This document shows, piece after piece, positions 1 through 7,198 of a DNA stretch of 24,071 nt. Made by a program: the position numbers and the translations under genes. Origin of the DNA: JAKFDI01 sp044508835 (GTDB taxonomy: Bacteria > Pseudomonadota > Gammaproteobacteria > Burkholderiales > Burkholderiaceae_C); NCBI GenBank assembly GCA_044508835.1, contig JBIQHD010000048.1, positions 1-24,071 on the forward strand, written 5' to 3'. The notes beneath the pieces were generated by a model that saw only the letters and a program-made list of their open reading frames with translations, was not told where the DNA came from and ran no database searches. The stretch's first letter is position 1. The number at the start of each line of letters is the position of its first letter.

Positions 1-578
1 CCGCGGCGGACGGCGCGCTGCCGGCCGCCCTCGCGCCCGACGCCGCGGCCGCGGCCGAGCCGGCGCGAATGCCGGACGGCCTGGCGGCCCTGGCCGCCGC
101 CACGTCGGCCGGCGCCGAGCGCGGCGCCGCCGCGCCGCTCGCCGTGACCGTGCGCACGCCGGCTACCGCCCCCGAGTTCCGCGAGGCGCTGGCCGCGCAG
201 GTCAGCGTGCTCGCACGCGACGGCGTGCAGCAGGCGCGGCTGCACCTCAACCCGGCCGAGATGGGGCCGATCTCCGTCCAGATCGCGCTGCACGGCACGC
301 AGGCGCAGGTGAACTTCGGCGCCGATTCGGCCGCCACGCGCGACCTCCTCCAGGCCGGCCTGCCCGAGCTGGCAGCCGCCCTGAGCCAAGCCGGCCTCAC
401 GCTCGCCGGCGGCGGCGTGTCGCAGCATGCGCGCGGCGACGCGCAGGGGGAGGCGCCCGGCGGCTCCGCCGGCGAGCGCAGCGGCGCCGAGGCCGAGGCG
501 CCGGACCCGGTGGCCGCGGCGCAGCATGCGCGCAGCAGCCTGCGGGCGGCGCTGGGCGGGGTGGACCTGTTCGCGTAG
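1..578 (+). CDS. fliK: Flagellar hook-length control protein FliK, C-terminal part (5' end outside window)
   Basis: The reading frame is open from base 3, so the gene starts before the window; the first internal ATG is at 69. FliK is a secreted ruler that measures hook length and, through its C-terminal domain, switches the export gate at FlhB from hook to filament substrates. The visible part has an Ala/Pro-rich linker and then a Flg_hook-type domain with the pattern LHLNPAEMGPISVQIAL, followed by an amphipathic segment (TRDLLQAGLPELAAALSQAGL). The tail of about 60 residues is low-complexity Ala/Gly/Glu. It lies directly upstream of fliL, the usual order in proteobacterial fliK-fliL-fliM clusters. 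The function rests on the domain pattern and on the neighbours. Confidence 0.88.
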   Translation, partial: AADGALPAALAPDAAAAAEPARMPDGLAALAAATSAGAERGAAAPLAVTVRTPATAPEFREALAAQVSVLARDGVQQARLHLNPAEMGPISVQIALHGTQAQVNFGADSAATRDLLQAGLPELAAALSQAGLTLAGGGVSQHARGDAQGEAPGGSAGERSGAEAEAPDPVAAAQHARSSLRAALGGVDLFA

Positions 579-622
579 GCGAGAGGCGGGCTGCCGGTGG
601 ACCGGCGGGGTTCTTCCACCGC

Positions 623-727
623 CCCCTCACCCCGACCCTCTCCCCCTGCGGTGGAGAGGGAGCCCGCCCCTGCGTTGCGCGGAGGCCGCTCCCTCTCCCG
701 CCCGCGGGAGAGGGCCGGGGTGAGGGG
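623..727. repeat. Dispersed palindromic repeat, family A, full copy
   Basis: Two 22-base arms are inverted copies with about one mismatch: 623-644 (CCCCTCACCCCGACCCTCTCCC) reads back at 706-727. Inside lie two smaller hairpins built on CCCTCTCCC/GGGAGAGGG (636-660 and 691-714). The same module recurs at 10422-10460 and 17774-17869. It sits between fliK and fliL and fills much of the gap between the genes. Similar GTGAGGG-type elements are common between genes in Burkholderiales and Xanthomonadales (recalled, not searched). It may act as a transcript-end or mRNA-stability element. Confidence 0.8.
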
Positions 728-762
728 CGCCGCGCGAACCGAATGACGGGCAAACGCCCCCC

Positions 763-799
763 TTATCCGCGCCTATCGGCCCGCCCCCGGCCGGACAAT
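763..799 (+). promoter_or_regulatory. Candidate flagellar promoter signature upstream of fliL (TTATCCG-N25-ACAAT)
   Basis: TTATCCG at 763-769 and ACAAT at 795-799 are separated by exactly 25 bases, and the fliL start codon follows 62 bases downstream. The same two blocks with the same spacing occur before flhB, and a weaker version occurs before flhA. ACAAT could be part of a -10 element. No TTGACA-like -35 is visible, which would fit an activator-dependent class II flagellar promoter. This is inference from three sites only. Confidence 0.35.
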
Positions 800-861
800 T
801 TTCTTCATCACCAGCCTGGGCGCTCCCCGAGCGGCCGGCACGAGAAAAGGGTTCCGAACCG

Positions 862-1470
862 ATGGCCACCGCAGTCAATCAAGCCGCCGCCAGAGGGGCC
901 GCCGCGAAGGCCGCGGCCGCCGCCGCCGAGCCGGCGGTTGCCGCAGACAGCCCGCCGCCGCTTCGCGGCAAGAAGAAGCTGCTGCTCATCGGCGCGGCCG
1001 TGCTGGCGGTGATGCTGGTCGCCGGCGCCGTGACCGCCTACGTCGTCGTCCAGAAGCGCGCCGCCGCGCAGGCCGCGGGCCTGGAGCTCTACGGCGACGA
1101 CGCGGCGCCCGAGGCGAAGAAGCCGGCCGACACCACGCCACCCACCTTCCTGCCGCTGGAGCCCTTCGTCGTCAACCTGGCCGACAAGGACAGCGACCGC
1201 TTCGCCCAGGTCGGCGTCACGCTGGAGGTGCACGACGCCGCGGCGGCCGACAAGCTGCGCGCCTACATGCCGGCCATCCGCAACGGCATCCTGCTCGTGC
1301 TCGCGCAGAAGGGCTCGCCCGAGCTGCTGTCGGCCGAAGGCAAGCGCGCGCTGGCGGCCGAGATCATGCGCGAGGCCATGCGCCCGTTCGAGGGCACGGC
1401 CGCGGCCGCCGACGCCGCGGCGCCGCGCCCCGTGCGCGCCGTGCATTTCTCGAGCTTCATCATCCAGTGA
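862..1470 (+). CDS. fliL: Flagellar basal body-associated protein FliL
   Basis: This 202-residue protein has a cytoplasmic Ala-rich N-terminus, one transmembrane helix at about residues 35-57 (LLLIGAAVLAVMLVAGAVTA), and a periplasmic domain. That domain has the typical FliL pattern: a FLPLEPFVVNL strand, a VTLEVHDAAAADKL segment, and a C-terminal VHFSSFIIQ strand. FliL surrounds or stabilises the MotAB stator around the motor. The ATG at 862 is preceded by a weak purine-rich AGAAAAGGG. The length is slightly above the common 150-190 residues because of the low-complexity N-terminus. It is the first gene after the repeat at 623-727 and probably the first of the fliLMNOPQR transcript; fliM begins 10 bases after its stop. 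Confidence 0.95.
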   Translation: MATAVNQAAARGAAAKAAAAAAEPAVAADSPPPLRGKKKLLLIGAAVLAVMLVAGAVTAYVVVQKRAAAQAAGLELYGDDAAPEAKKPADTTPPTFLPLEPFVVNLADKDSDRFAQVGVTLEVHDAAAADKLRAYMPAIRNGILLVLAQKGSPELLSAEGKRALAAEIMREAMRPFEGTAAAADAAAPRPVRAVHFSSFIIQ

Positions 1471-1480
1471 GCCGGCCGAG

Positions 1481-2485
1481 ATGAACCAGCAGATCCTCTC
1501 GCAAGACGAAGTCGATGCCCTGCTGCAGGGCATCACCGGCGAAAGCCAGAAGCTCGAGCAGGAAGAGACCCAGCAGGGCGGCATCCGCGACTACGACCTG
1601 GCCAGCCAGGAGCGCATCGTGCGCGGGCGCATGCCCACGATGGAGATCATCAACGAGCGCTTCGCCCGCAACATCCGCATCGGGCTGTTCAACTTCATCC
1701 GCAAGAGCCCGGAGATCTCCATCGGCGCCATCCGCGTGCAGAAGTACAGCGCCTTCCTGCGCGAGATCGTGGTGCCCACCAACTTCAACCTCGTGTCGGT
1801 GCGCCCGCTGCGCGGCTCGGGGCTGATCGTGTGCGACCCGGCGCTGGTGTTCTCGGTCATCGACGCGCTGTTCGGCGGCGCCGGCAAGTACCACACCCGC
1901 ATCGAGGGCCGCGACTTCTCGCCCACCGAGCAGCGCATCATCACCCGCCTGGTCGAGGTGATCACCGACGAATACAAGAAGGCCTGGCACGGCATCTACC
2001 CGCTGGAGCTGGAATACCAGCGCTCGGAGATGCAGCCGCAGTTCGCCAACATCGCCACGCCCAGCGAGATCGTGGTGGCGACCTCGTTCACGCTGGAGGT
2101 CGGCGACAGCACCGGCACCATCCACTTCTGCATCCCCTACGCGACGCTGGAGCCGATCCGCGACGTGCTGTACTCGACCATCCAGGGCGACAGCAACGAG
2201 CCCGACCGGCGCTGGGTGAACCTGCTCAAGCAGCAGATCCAGTCGGCCGAGGTGGAGCTGGTGGCCGAGCTCGCGACGGCGCAGGCGACGGTGGAGCAGC
2301 TGCTGTCGTTCAAGCCCGGCGACTTCATCGAGCTCGACCTGCTGCCCAACATCCAGGCCAAGGTGTCGGGCGTGCCCATCCTCGAATGCCACTACGGCAC
2401 CTCCAACGGCAAGTACGCCCTGAAGGTCGATCAACTACTGAGCAGCTCGAACCTGGGCTGGCTGGGAGTCCCGCATGCAGCCTGA
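1481..2485 (+). CDS. fliM: Flagellar motor switch protein FliM
   Basis: FliM is the C-ring subunit that binds CheY-P and sets the direction of rotation. The 334 residues show the N-terminal CheY-binding motif (LSQDEVDALLQG, residues 5-16), the CheC-like middle domain beginning with RIVRGRMPTMEIINERFAR and containing FGGAG, and a C-terminal SpoA/FliN-like domain with FKPGDFIELDL. Length and domain order are standard for the family. It starts 10 bases after fliL and its last 11 bases overlap fliN, which implies translational coupling. No key region is missing. Confidence 0.97.
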   Translation: MNQQILSQDEVDALLQGITGESQKLEQEETQQGGIRDYDLASQERIVRGRMPTMEIINERFARNIRIGLFNFIRKSPEISIGAIRVQKYSAFLREIVVPTNFNLVSVRPLRGSGLIVCDPALVFSVIDALFGGAGKYHTRIEGRDFSPTEQRIITRLVEVITDEYKKAWHGIYPLELEYQRSEMQPQFANIATPSEIVVATSFTLEVGDSTGTIHFCIPYATLEPIRDVLYSTIQGDSNEPDRRWVNLLKQQIQSAEVELVAELATAQATVEQLLSFKPGDFIELDLLPNIQAKVSGVPILECHYGTSNGKYALKVDQLLSSSNLGWLGVPHAA

Positions 2486-2909
2486 AGACAACGGCTCGAA
2501 CCCCGAAGACGCGATGGCCGCCGAATGGGCGGCGGCGCTGGCCGAATCCAAGTCCGAACCGGCGAGCGAGGTGCAGGCCGCCGAGCAGGTGGCGCCGGCC
2601 GCGTTCACCAACTTCGCCGCCACGCCGGCCACCGGCGCGGGCAACGACATCACGATGATCCTGGACATCCCCGTCCAGCTCACCGTGGAGCTGGGCCGCA
2701 CGCGCATCCCCATCAAGCACATCCTGCAGCTCGCGCAGGGCTCGGTGGTGGAGCTGGAGGCGCTGGCCGGCGAGCCGATGGACGTGCTCGTCAACGGCTA
2801 CCTGATCGCGCAGGGCGAGGTGGTGGTGGTGAACGACAAGTTCGGCATCCGCCTGACCGACATCGTGACGCCGAGCGAGCGGATGCGGCGGCTGAGCCGG
2901 GCGGCTTGA
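2475..2909 (+). CDS. fliN: Flagellar motor switch protein FliN
   Basis: FliN forms the lower C-ring with FliM and helps dock the FliH-FliI export complex. This protein of 144 residues has an acidic, disordered N-terminal stretch of about 50 residues and then a typical SpoA domain: DIPVQLTVELGRTRIPIKHI, LAQGSVVELEALAGEPMDV, VNGYLIAQGEVVVVNDKFGI and RLTDIVTPSERM. The ATG at 2475 lies inside fliM and is preceded by GGGAG at a good distance, which supports this start. The next gene, fliO, follows only after a 187-base gap filled with repeats, the largest gap in the fliL-fliR run. Confidence 0.97.
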   Translation: MQPEDNGSNPEDAMAAEWAAALAESKSEPASEVQAAEQVAPAAFTNFAATPATGAGNDITMILDIPVQLTVELGRTRIPIKHILQLAQGSVVELEALAGEPMDVLVNGYLIAQGEVVVVNDKFGIRLTDIVTPSERMRRLSRAA

Positions 2910-2932
2910 GCGCCTTGCGCGCCGCGCTTGCT

Positions 2933-3049
2933 CCGTTCGGGCTGAGGTATCGAAGCCCCGCCACTCGCACCACAGGCCCTTCGATACCTCAGGGCGAACG
3001 GAGGTTGATGCCCCACACGCGCAAACCCGTTCGCACTGAGGTATCGAAG
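2933..3049. repeat. Dispersed repeat family B: three copies around CTGAGGTATCGAAG
   Basis: Copy 1 at 2933-2955 (CCGTTCGGGCTGAGGTATCG...) is followed by an inverted copy at 2979-3001 and a third, direct copy at 3026-3049. Copies 1 and 2 can form a hairpin of about 20 bp. The same core occurs at 14741-14762, 23801-23826 and, as the variant CTGAGCTTGTCGAAG, at 23841-23866. It fills the gap between fliN and fliO and could form structured RNA inside the flagellar transcript. No gene is visible in this stretch. Confidence 0.85.
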
Positions 3050-3096
3050 TGCACGCGAAACAACCCCACCCGCGCTGAAAGCAGTCCAGGCGCCCC

Positions 3097-3450
3097 ATGA
3101 CCACCGCCCTCACCCCCCTCCTGTGGTTCATCGCCATCGTCGCGATGATCCCGCTCGCCCTGTGGCTGCTCAAGCGCACGCCGATGGGCGGCGCCGCCGC
3201 CCAGGGCACGATGCGCACCGTCGCCGCGCTGCCGATCTCGCCCAGCCAGCGCCTGCTCACCGTCGAGGTCGGCCAGGGCGAGGACCGGCAGTGGCTGGTG
3301 CTCGGCGTGACGCCGCAGCAGATCACCACGCTGCACGTCATGGCCCCGCAGGCCGACGCGCCGGCCTCGCCGCCGGGCGGCCAGCCCGCCCCGTTCGCGC
3401 AGCTGCTGGGCAGGCTGCGCCAGGACAAGGGGAACGCCGGTGTCCGCTGA
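3097..3450 (+). CDS. fliO: Flagellar biosynthesis protein FliO
   Basis: FliO is a small membrane protein that assists assembly of the FliP-FliQ-FliR export gate. The 117 residues have one N-terminal transmembrane helix (residues 5-25, LTPLLWFIAIVAMIPLALWLL) and a cytoplasmic domain with the usual FliO pattern of basic and hydrophobic strands: RTVAALPISPSQRLLTVEVG, then WLVLGVTPQQITTLHVM. The sequence is poorly conserved in general, so the assignment leans on topology and on position between fliN and fliP. Its last 11 bases overlap the GTG start of fliP. The upstream gap holds family B repeats. Confidence 0.9.
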   Translation: MTTALTPLLWFIAIVAMIPLALWLLKRTPMGGAAAQGTMRTVAALPISPSQRLLTVEVGQGEDRQWLVLGVTPQQITTLHVMAPQADAPASPPGGQPAPFAQLLGRLRQDKGNAGVR

Positions 3451-4234
3451 CCGCGCCCCGCTTCGCCGCCGGCTGCGCGCCGCGGCCTTCGCCGCCGGCC
3501 TGGCGGCGTCGTGGGCCCTGCCCTTCGATGCCTGGGCGCAGGCCGCGGCGGGCGCCGGCAACGCCGGCCTGCCGCTGCTCATCGGCCAGCAGGCTGGCAG
3601 CACCAGCTATTCGGTGCCCATCCAGACGCTGCTGTTCTTCACCGCGCTCAGCTTCCTGCCGGCGGTGCTGCTGCTGATGACCGGCTTCACCCGCATCGTC
3701 ATCGTGCTGAGCCTGGTGCGCCAGGCCATCGGCACGCAGGCCGCGCCGCCGAACCAGGTGGTGGTGGGGCTGAGCCTGTTCCTCACCTTCTTCGTCATGG
3801 GGCCGACCATCGACCGCGTGTACGCCGAGGCCTACCAGCCCTACGCCGCCAACCAGATCGCCTTCGACGAGGCGCTCGCGCGCGGCGAGGCGCCGATGCG
3901 CGAGTTCATGCTCAAGCAGACGCGCCAGTCCGACGTGATGCTGTTCGCCCGCCTGGGCCGGGTCGACGCCGACGTGCCCGCGGCGCAGGTGCCGTTCAAG
4001 GTGCTCGTGCCCGCCTTCGTGACCAGCGAGCTGAAGAGCGCCTTCCAGATCGGCTTCCTCATCTTCATCCCCTTCCTCATCATCGACATGATCGTGTCGA
4101 GCGTGCTGATGAGCCTGGGGATGATGATGCTGAGCCCCGTGCTCGTCGCCCTGCCCTTCAAGCTCATGCTCTTCGTCCTGGCCGACGGCTGGAACCTGCT
4201 GCTCGGCTCGCTGGCGGCGAGCTTCGTGAACTGA
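3440..4234 (+). CDS. fliP: Flagellar biosynthesis protein FliP
   Basis: FliP forms the core pore of the flagellar type III export gate in the inner membrane. I chose the GTG at 3440 because it overlaps the end of fliO by 11 bases and has AAGGGGAA just upstream. The 264 residues begin with an Arg-rich n-region and a cleavable signal peptide (residues 1 to about 34, ending AWAQA), as is usual for FliP. Four membrane helices follow, with family motifs MTGFTRIVIVLSLVRQAIGTQ, PPNQVVVGLSLFLTFFVM, and PAFVTSELKSAFQIGFLIFIPFLIIDM (positions about 57-215 combined, shown in pieces). The end is KLMLFVLADGWNLL. The length is normal. Confidence 0.97.
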   Translation: MSADRAPLRRRLRAAAFAAGLAASWALPFDAWAQAAAGAGNAGLPLLIGQQAGSTSYSVPIQTLLFFTALSFLPAVLLLMTGFTRIVIVLSLVRQAIGTQAAPPNQVVVGLSLFLTFFVMGPTIDRVYAEAYQPYAANQIAFDEALARGEAPMREFMLKQTRQSDVMLFARLGRVDADVPAAQVPFKVLVPAFVTSELKSAFQIGFLIFIPFLIIDMIVSSVLMSLGMMMLSPVLVALPFKLMLFVLADGWNLLLGSLAASFVN

Positions 4235-4244
4235 GCCCGACGCC

Positions 4245-4514
4245 ATGGACGCCCAGCAAGTCTTCACCTTCGGCCAGCAGGGCCTGTACATGCTGCTCCT
4301 GATCTCGGCGCCGGTGCTGCTCACGGTGCTGGGCGTGGGCCTGCTGGTGAGCATCTTCCAGGCCGCCACGCAGATCAACGAGTCGACGCTGTCGTTCGTG
4401 CCGAAGATCGTCGCCGCGGTGGCGGTGCTCGCCATCGCCGGGCCCTGGATGCTCACCACGCTCGTCGAGTACCTGCGGCGCACGCTGCAGTCGATCCCGG
4501 GCATCGTGAGCTGA
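4245..4514 (+). CDS. fliQ: Flagellar biosynthesis protein FliQ
   Basis: FliQ is a two-helix subunit of the export gate that packs around the FliP pore. The 89 residues match the family length. Helix 1 covers about residues 15-40 (LYMLLLISAPVLLTVLGVGL) and helix 2 about 53-75. The conserved loop QAATQINESTLSFVPKI lies between them. The gene starts 10 bases after the fliP stop and belongs to the same transcript. The ribosome binding site is weak, so coupling with fliP is likely. Confidence 0.97.
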   Translation: MDAQQVFTFGQQGLYMLLLISAPVLLTVLGVGLLVSIFQAATQINESTLSFVPKIVAAVAVLAIAGPWMLTTLVEYLRRTLQSIPGIVS

Positions 4515-4539
4515 GGCGGCGCCGCGCCGCGCGAACGCC

Positions 4540-5301
4540 ATGCTGACCTTCACCGAAGCGCAGGTGCTGGCCTGGATCAGCCCGCTGCTGTGGCCGTTCG
4601 TGCGCGTGCTGGCGCTGTTCTCCTCCATGCCGGTGCTCAGCCAGCGCATGGTGCCGGCGCGCGTGCGCGTGGCGCTGTCGTTCCTGATCGCGGTGTGCGC
4701 GCAGCCGGCGTTGCCGGCCATGCCGGTGGTGGCGCTCGACTCGGCGGCGGCGCTGCTGGTGCTGCTGCAGCAGGTGCTGATCGGCCTCACGCTCGGCTTC
4801 GCGGTGCGCGTCGTCTTCGCCGGCATCGAGCTCGCGGGCGAGCTGATCGGGCTGCAGATGGGCCTGGGCTTCGCGTCGTTCTTCGACCCGGCCACCGGCG
4901 GGCAGTCGAACTCGGTGAGCCGCTTCTACGGCACCACCATCAGCTTCCTGTTCATCGTGATCAACGGGCACCTGCTGCTCATCGCGGCGCTGGTACAGAG
5001 CTTCCAGGCTTTCCCGGTGTCCGACGAGCCCTTCGCCTTCCTGCGCGCGGTGCAGCCTCAGGTGTGGGGCGCCGAGATCTTCACGCTCGGGCTGTGGATC
5101 GCGCTGCCGCTGATGGCGATGCTGCTGTTCGTGAACCTCGTACAGGGCGTGATCGCGCGGGTGTCGCCGCAGATGAACATCTTCGCCATCGGCTTCCCGA
5201 TCACCATCTCGGTGGGCCTCGTGGGCGTGCTGCTGACGCTGCCGATGATGGAGGTGCCGTTCACGATGGCGCTGGAGCGCATGCTCGCGAACTTCCAGTA
5301 G
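4540..5301 (+). CDS. fliR: Flagellar biosynthesis protein FliR
   Basis: FliR completes the FliP5Q4R1 export gate. The 253 residues contain about six membrane helices and family patterns: RVLALFSSMPVLSQRMVPARVR near the N-terminus (residues 22-43, partly quoted), LIGLTLGFAVRVVFAGIELAG, GLGFASFFDP with the following GGQSNSVSRFYG, and the C-terminal VNLVQGVIARVSPQMNIFAIGFP. The length is standard. It is the last flagellar gene on this strand; flhB and flhA lie more than 9 kb away on the opposite strand. No obvious terminator follows within the 62 bases before the cytochrome gene, so some readthrough is possible. Confidence 0.97.
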   Translation: MLTFTEAQVLAWISPLLWPFVRVLALFSSMPVLSQRMVPARVRVALSFLIAVCAQPALPAMPVVALDSAAALLVLLQQVLIGLTLGFAVRVVFAGIELAGELIGLQMGLGFASFFDPATGGQSNSVSRFYGTTISFLFIVINGHLLLIAALVQSFQAFPVSDEPFAFLRAVQPQVWGAEIFTLGLWIALPLMAMLLFVNLVQGVIARVSPQMNIFAIGFPITISVGLVGVLLTLPMMEVPFTMALERMLANFQ

Positions 5302-5363
5302 CGGCGTTAAGACTGCGCTAACCTGCCGCGTCGACGATGGGCGCTCCTCAAACGGGAGTTCCC

Positions 5364-5735
5364 ATGTCCTTCACCTTCAGCCCCCGCTTCCTCGTCGCCG
5401 CACCGATGCTGGCCCTGGCCGCCTTCGGAGCGCCGGCACAGCCCGCCGCGCCGGCGGGCGACGCCGCACGCGGCCAGCAGTTCTTCACCAGCACGCACGG
5501 CCGCGAATGGTCGTGCGCCAGTTGCCACGGCACGGACCCCTCGCACCAGGGCCGGCATGCGAGCACCGGCAAGCGCATCGGCCCGATGGCGCCGGCGTTC
5601 AACCCGAAGCGCTTCACCGATCCGGCCAAGGTGGAGAAATGGTTTCGCCGGAACTGCAACGACGTGCTGGCGCGCGAATGCACGCCCGGCGAGAAGGCCG
5701 ACGTGCAGGCCTGGCTGGAAAGCGTGCGGCCATGA
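5364..5735 (+). CDS. SHP-type (DUF1924) monoheme cytochrome c
   Basis: This 123-residue exported cytochrome has a signal peptide (residues 1 to about 25, ending in GAPAQ) and a single heme site CASCH at 51-55. The C-terminal half matches, as I recall that sequence, Rhodobacter sphaeroides heme protein (SHP): GK-x-I-x-P-x-APx...RFTDPAKVEKW (69-93), then RRNCNDVLARECTPGEKADVQAWL (95-118, in pieces). In SHP an Asn in the RNC motif is the unusual sixth heme ligand; the matching residue here is Asn97. Cys98 and Cys106 match a cysteine pair near the heme. SHP binds small molecules such as O2 and accepts electrons from a partner. The ATG at 5364 is chosen over the one at 5337 because ACGGGAG precedes it and the signal peptide then starts properly. 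The last 4 bases overlap the cytochrome b gene. Confidence 0.88.
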   Translation: MSFTFSPRFLVAAPMLALAAFGAPAQPAAPAGDAARGQQFFTSTHGREWSCASCHGTDPSHQGRHASTGKRIGPMAPAFNPKRFTDPAKVEKWFRRNCNDVLARECTPGEKADVQAWLESVRP

Positions 5736-6514
5736 GCGCCCGCGCACGGCCGCCCGAAGGGAACCGCCCCGTCCCTGCGGAAGGGGCCCGCCACGCGGAG
5801 GACGCGCCGGCGAGCCCGCCGGCCCCCATGAGCGGGCACGCCATGGCCGGATCCGCGCCGCCCGCCGCCGTGCGCGTCTGGGATGCCCCGGTGCGGGTCT
5901 TCCATTGGCTGCTCGCGGCCAGCTTCGCCGGGGCCTGGCTCACGGCCGACGGCGAACGCTGGCGGCTGGTGCACGTGACGCTGGGCTACACCATGGCGGC
6001 ACTGGTCGTCTTTCGCCTGCTGTGGGGCGTGGCCGGCACGCGCCACGCCCGCTTCGGCGATTTCATGCGCGGCCCGGCGGCGGTGCTTCGCTACCTGCGC
6101 TCGCTCGCCGGCAGTCGGCCCGAGCACCACAGCGGCCACAACCCCGCCGGCGGCTGGGCCGTGCTCGCCTTGCTCGGCTTGACCGCAGTCACGGCCGCGC
6201 TCGGCTGGGCGACCTACAGTGACCTCGGCGGCGAATGGCTCGAAGACGGCCACGAGGCCGCGGCCAGCCTGCTGATGGCCGTGGTGCTCGTGCACATTGC
6301 CGCGGTGCTGCTGAGCAGCTGGCTGCACAAGGAGAACCTCATCCGCGCGATGTTCACCGGCCGCAAGCGCGCCGTCGCCGCCGAGCCGGACGCCCGGCCC
6401 TGGCGCCCGGTCGCGGCACTGCTGCTGGCCGGCGTGATCGGCTTCTGGGCGGTGCAGTGGCAGCAGGCCCCGGCCCGCCCGCCCACGGTGGCCGAGAGCC
6501 GCGACGGCGGCTGA
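5732..6514 (+). CDS. Cytochrome b561-like membrane protein (Ni/Fe-hydrogenase cytochrome b type)
   Basis: The 260-residue protein has a loose Pro/Ala-rich N-terminus of about 45 residues and then the cytochrome b pattern: VWDAPVRVFHWLLAASF with His58, a second helix with His81, HNPAGGWAVLALLGL (His136 just before helix 3), GHEAAASLLMAVVLVHIAAVLL (His174, His188), and a fifth C-terminal helix at about 224-243. The histidines could hold two b hemes, so it probably passes electrons from the quinone pool to periplasmic cytochrome c. The ATGA overlap with the SHP gene favours the ATG at 5732; ATGs at codons 33 and 38 are alternatives that would remove the unusual N-terminus. In known SHP loci a cytochrome b of this kind accompanies SHP. 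Confidence 0.87.
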   Translation: MSARARPPEGNRPVPAEGARHAEDAPASPPAPMSGHAMAGSAPPAAVRVWDAPVRVFHWLLAASFAGAWLTADGERWRLVHVTLGYTMAALVVFRLLWGVAGTRHARFGDFMRGPAAVLRYLRSLAGSRPEHHSGHNPAGGWAVLALLGLTAVTAALGWATYSDLGGEWLEDGHEAAASLLMAVVLVHIAAVLLSSWLHKENLIRAMFTGRKRAVAAEPDARPWRPVAALLLAGVIGFWAVQWQQAPARPPTVAESRDGG

Positions 6515-6523
6515 GCCCCTTCC

Positions 6524-7198
6524 GTGCGCATCCTGCTCGCCGAAGACGACGCCCTGCTCGGCGACGGGCTGCGCGCCGGCCTGCGCCAGCAGGGCTTCCA
6601 GGTCGACTGGGTGCGCGACGGGCAGGCGGCCGAGCGCGAACTGCTCGGCGACGGCCACGCCGCCGCCGTGCTCGACCTCGGGCTGCCGCTGCGCGACGGA
6701 CTGGAGGTGCTGTCGCGCATCCGTGAGGCGCACGTCGCCACGCCCGTGCTGGTGCTGACCGCTCGCGACGCGCTGCCCGAACGCATCCGCGGGCTGGATC
6801 TCGGCGCCGACGACTACGTCGTCAAACCCGTCGACCTGGGCGAGCTCGGCGCCCGGCTGCGCGCGCTGGTGCGCCGCGCCCACGGCCAGCCGCAGGAGCG
6901 GCTGCGGCAGCGCGGCATCGTGCTCGACCCGGCCACGCGCGAGGTCTCGCTCGACGGCGCGCCGGTGGCGCTGGCGCCGCGGGAGTTCGACCTGCTGCAC
7001 CAGCTCATGCTGTGCGGCGGGCGCGTGCTGTCGCGCGAGCAGCTCGAGCAGCGCCTGTACGGCTGGGGGCAGGAGGTGGACAGCAACGCGGTCGAGGTGC
7101 ACATCCACCATCTGCGCCGCAAGCTGCGCCCGGGGTTGATCCACACGGTGCGCGGCGTCGGCTATGCGCTCGCGCGCGAGGCGGCGGCGCCGGCATGA
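6524..7198 (+). CDS. OmpR/PhoB-family response regulator (QseB-like)
   Basis: The 224 residues are a receiver domain (1 to about 115) with the acidic pair Asp8/Asp9, phospho-acceptor Asp51 (VLDLGLPLRDG), Thr79 and Lys101 (VVKPVDLGEL), followed by a winged helix (about 128-220, LAPREFDLLHQLM and VEVHIHHLRRKL). The start is GTG at 6524, nine bases after the cytochrome b stop; the protein then begins MRILLAEDDALL, typical of the family. Its stop overlaps the kinase ATG (ATGA at 7195-7198). It most likely controls its own operon and perhaps the linked cytochromes. The specific signal is unknown. Confidence 0.95.
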   Translation: MRILLAEDDALLGDGLRAGLRQQGFQVDWVRDGQAAERELLGDGHAAAVLDLGLPLRDGLEVLSRIREAHVATPVLVLTARDALPERIRGLDLGADDYVVKPVDLGELGARLRALVRRAHGQPQERLRQRGIVLDPATREVSLDGAPVALAPREFDLLHQLMLCGGRVLSREQLEQRLYGWGQEVDSNAVEVHIHHLRRKLRPGLIHTVRGVGYALAREAAAPA

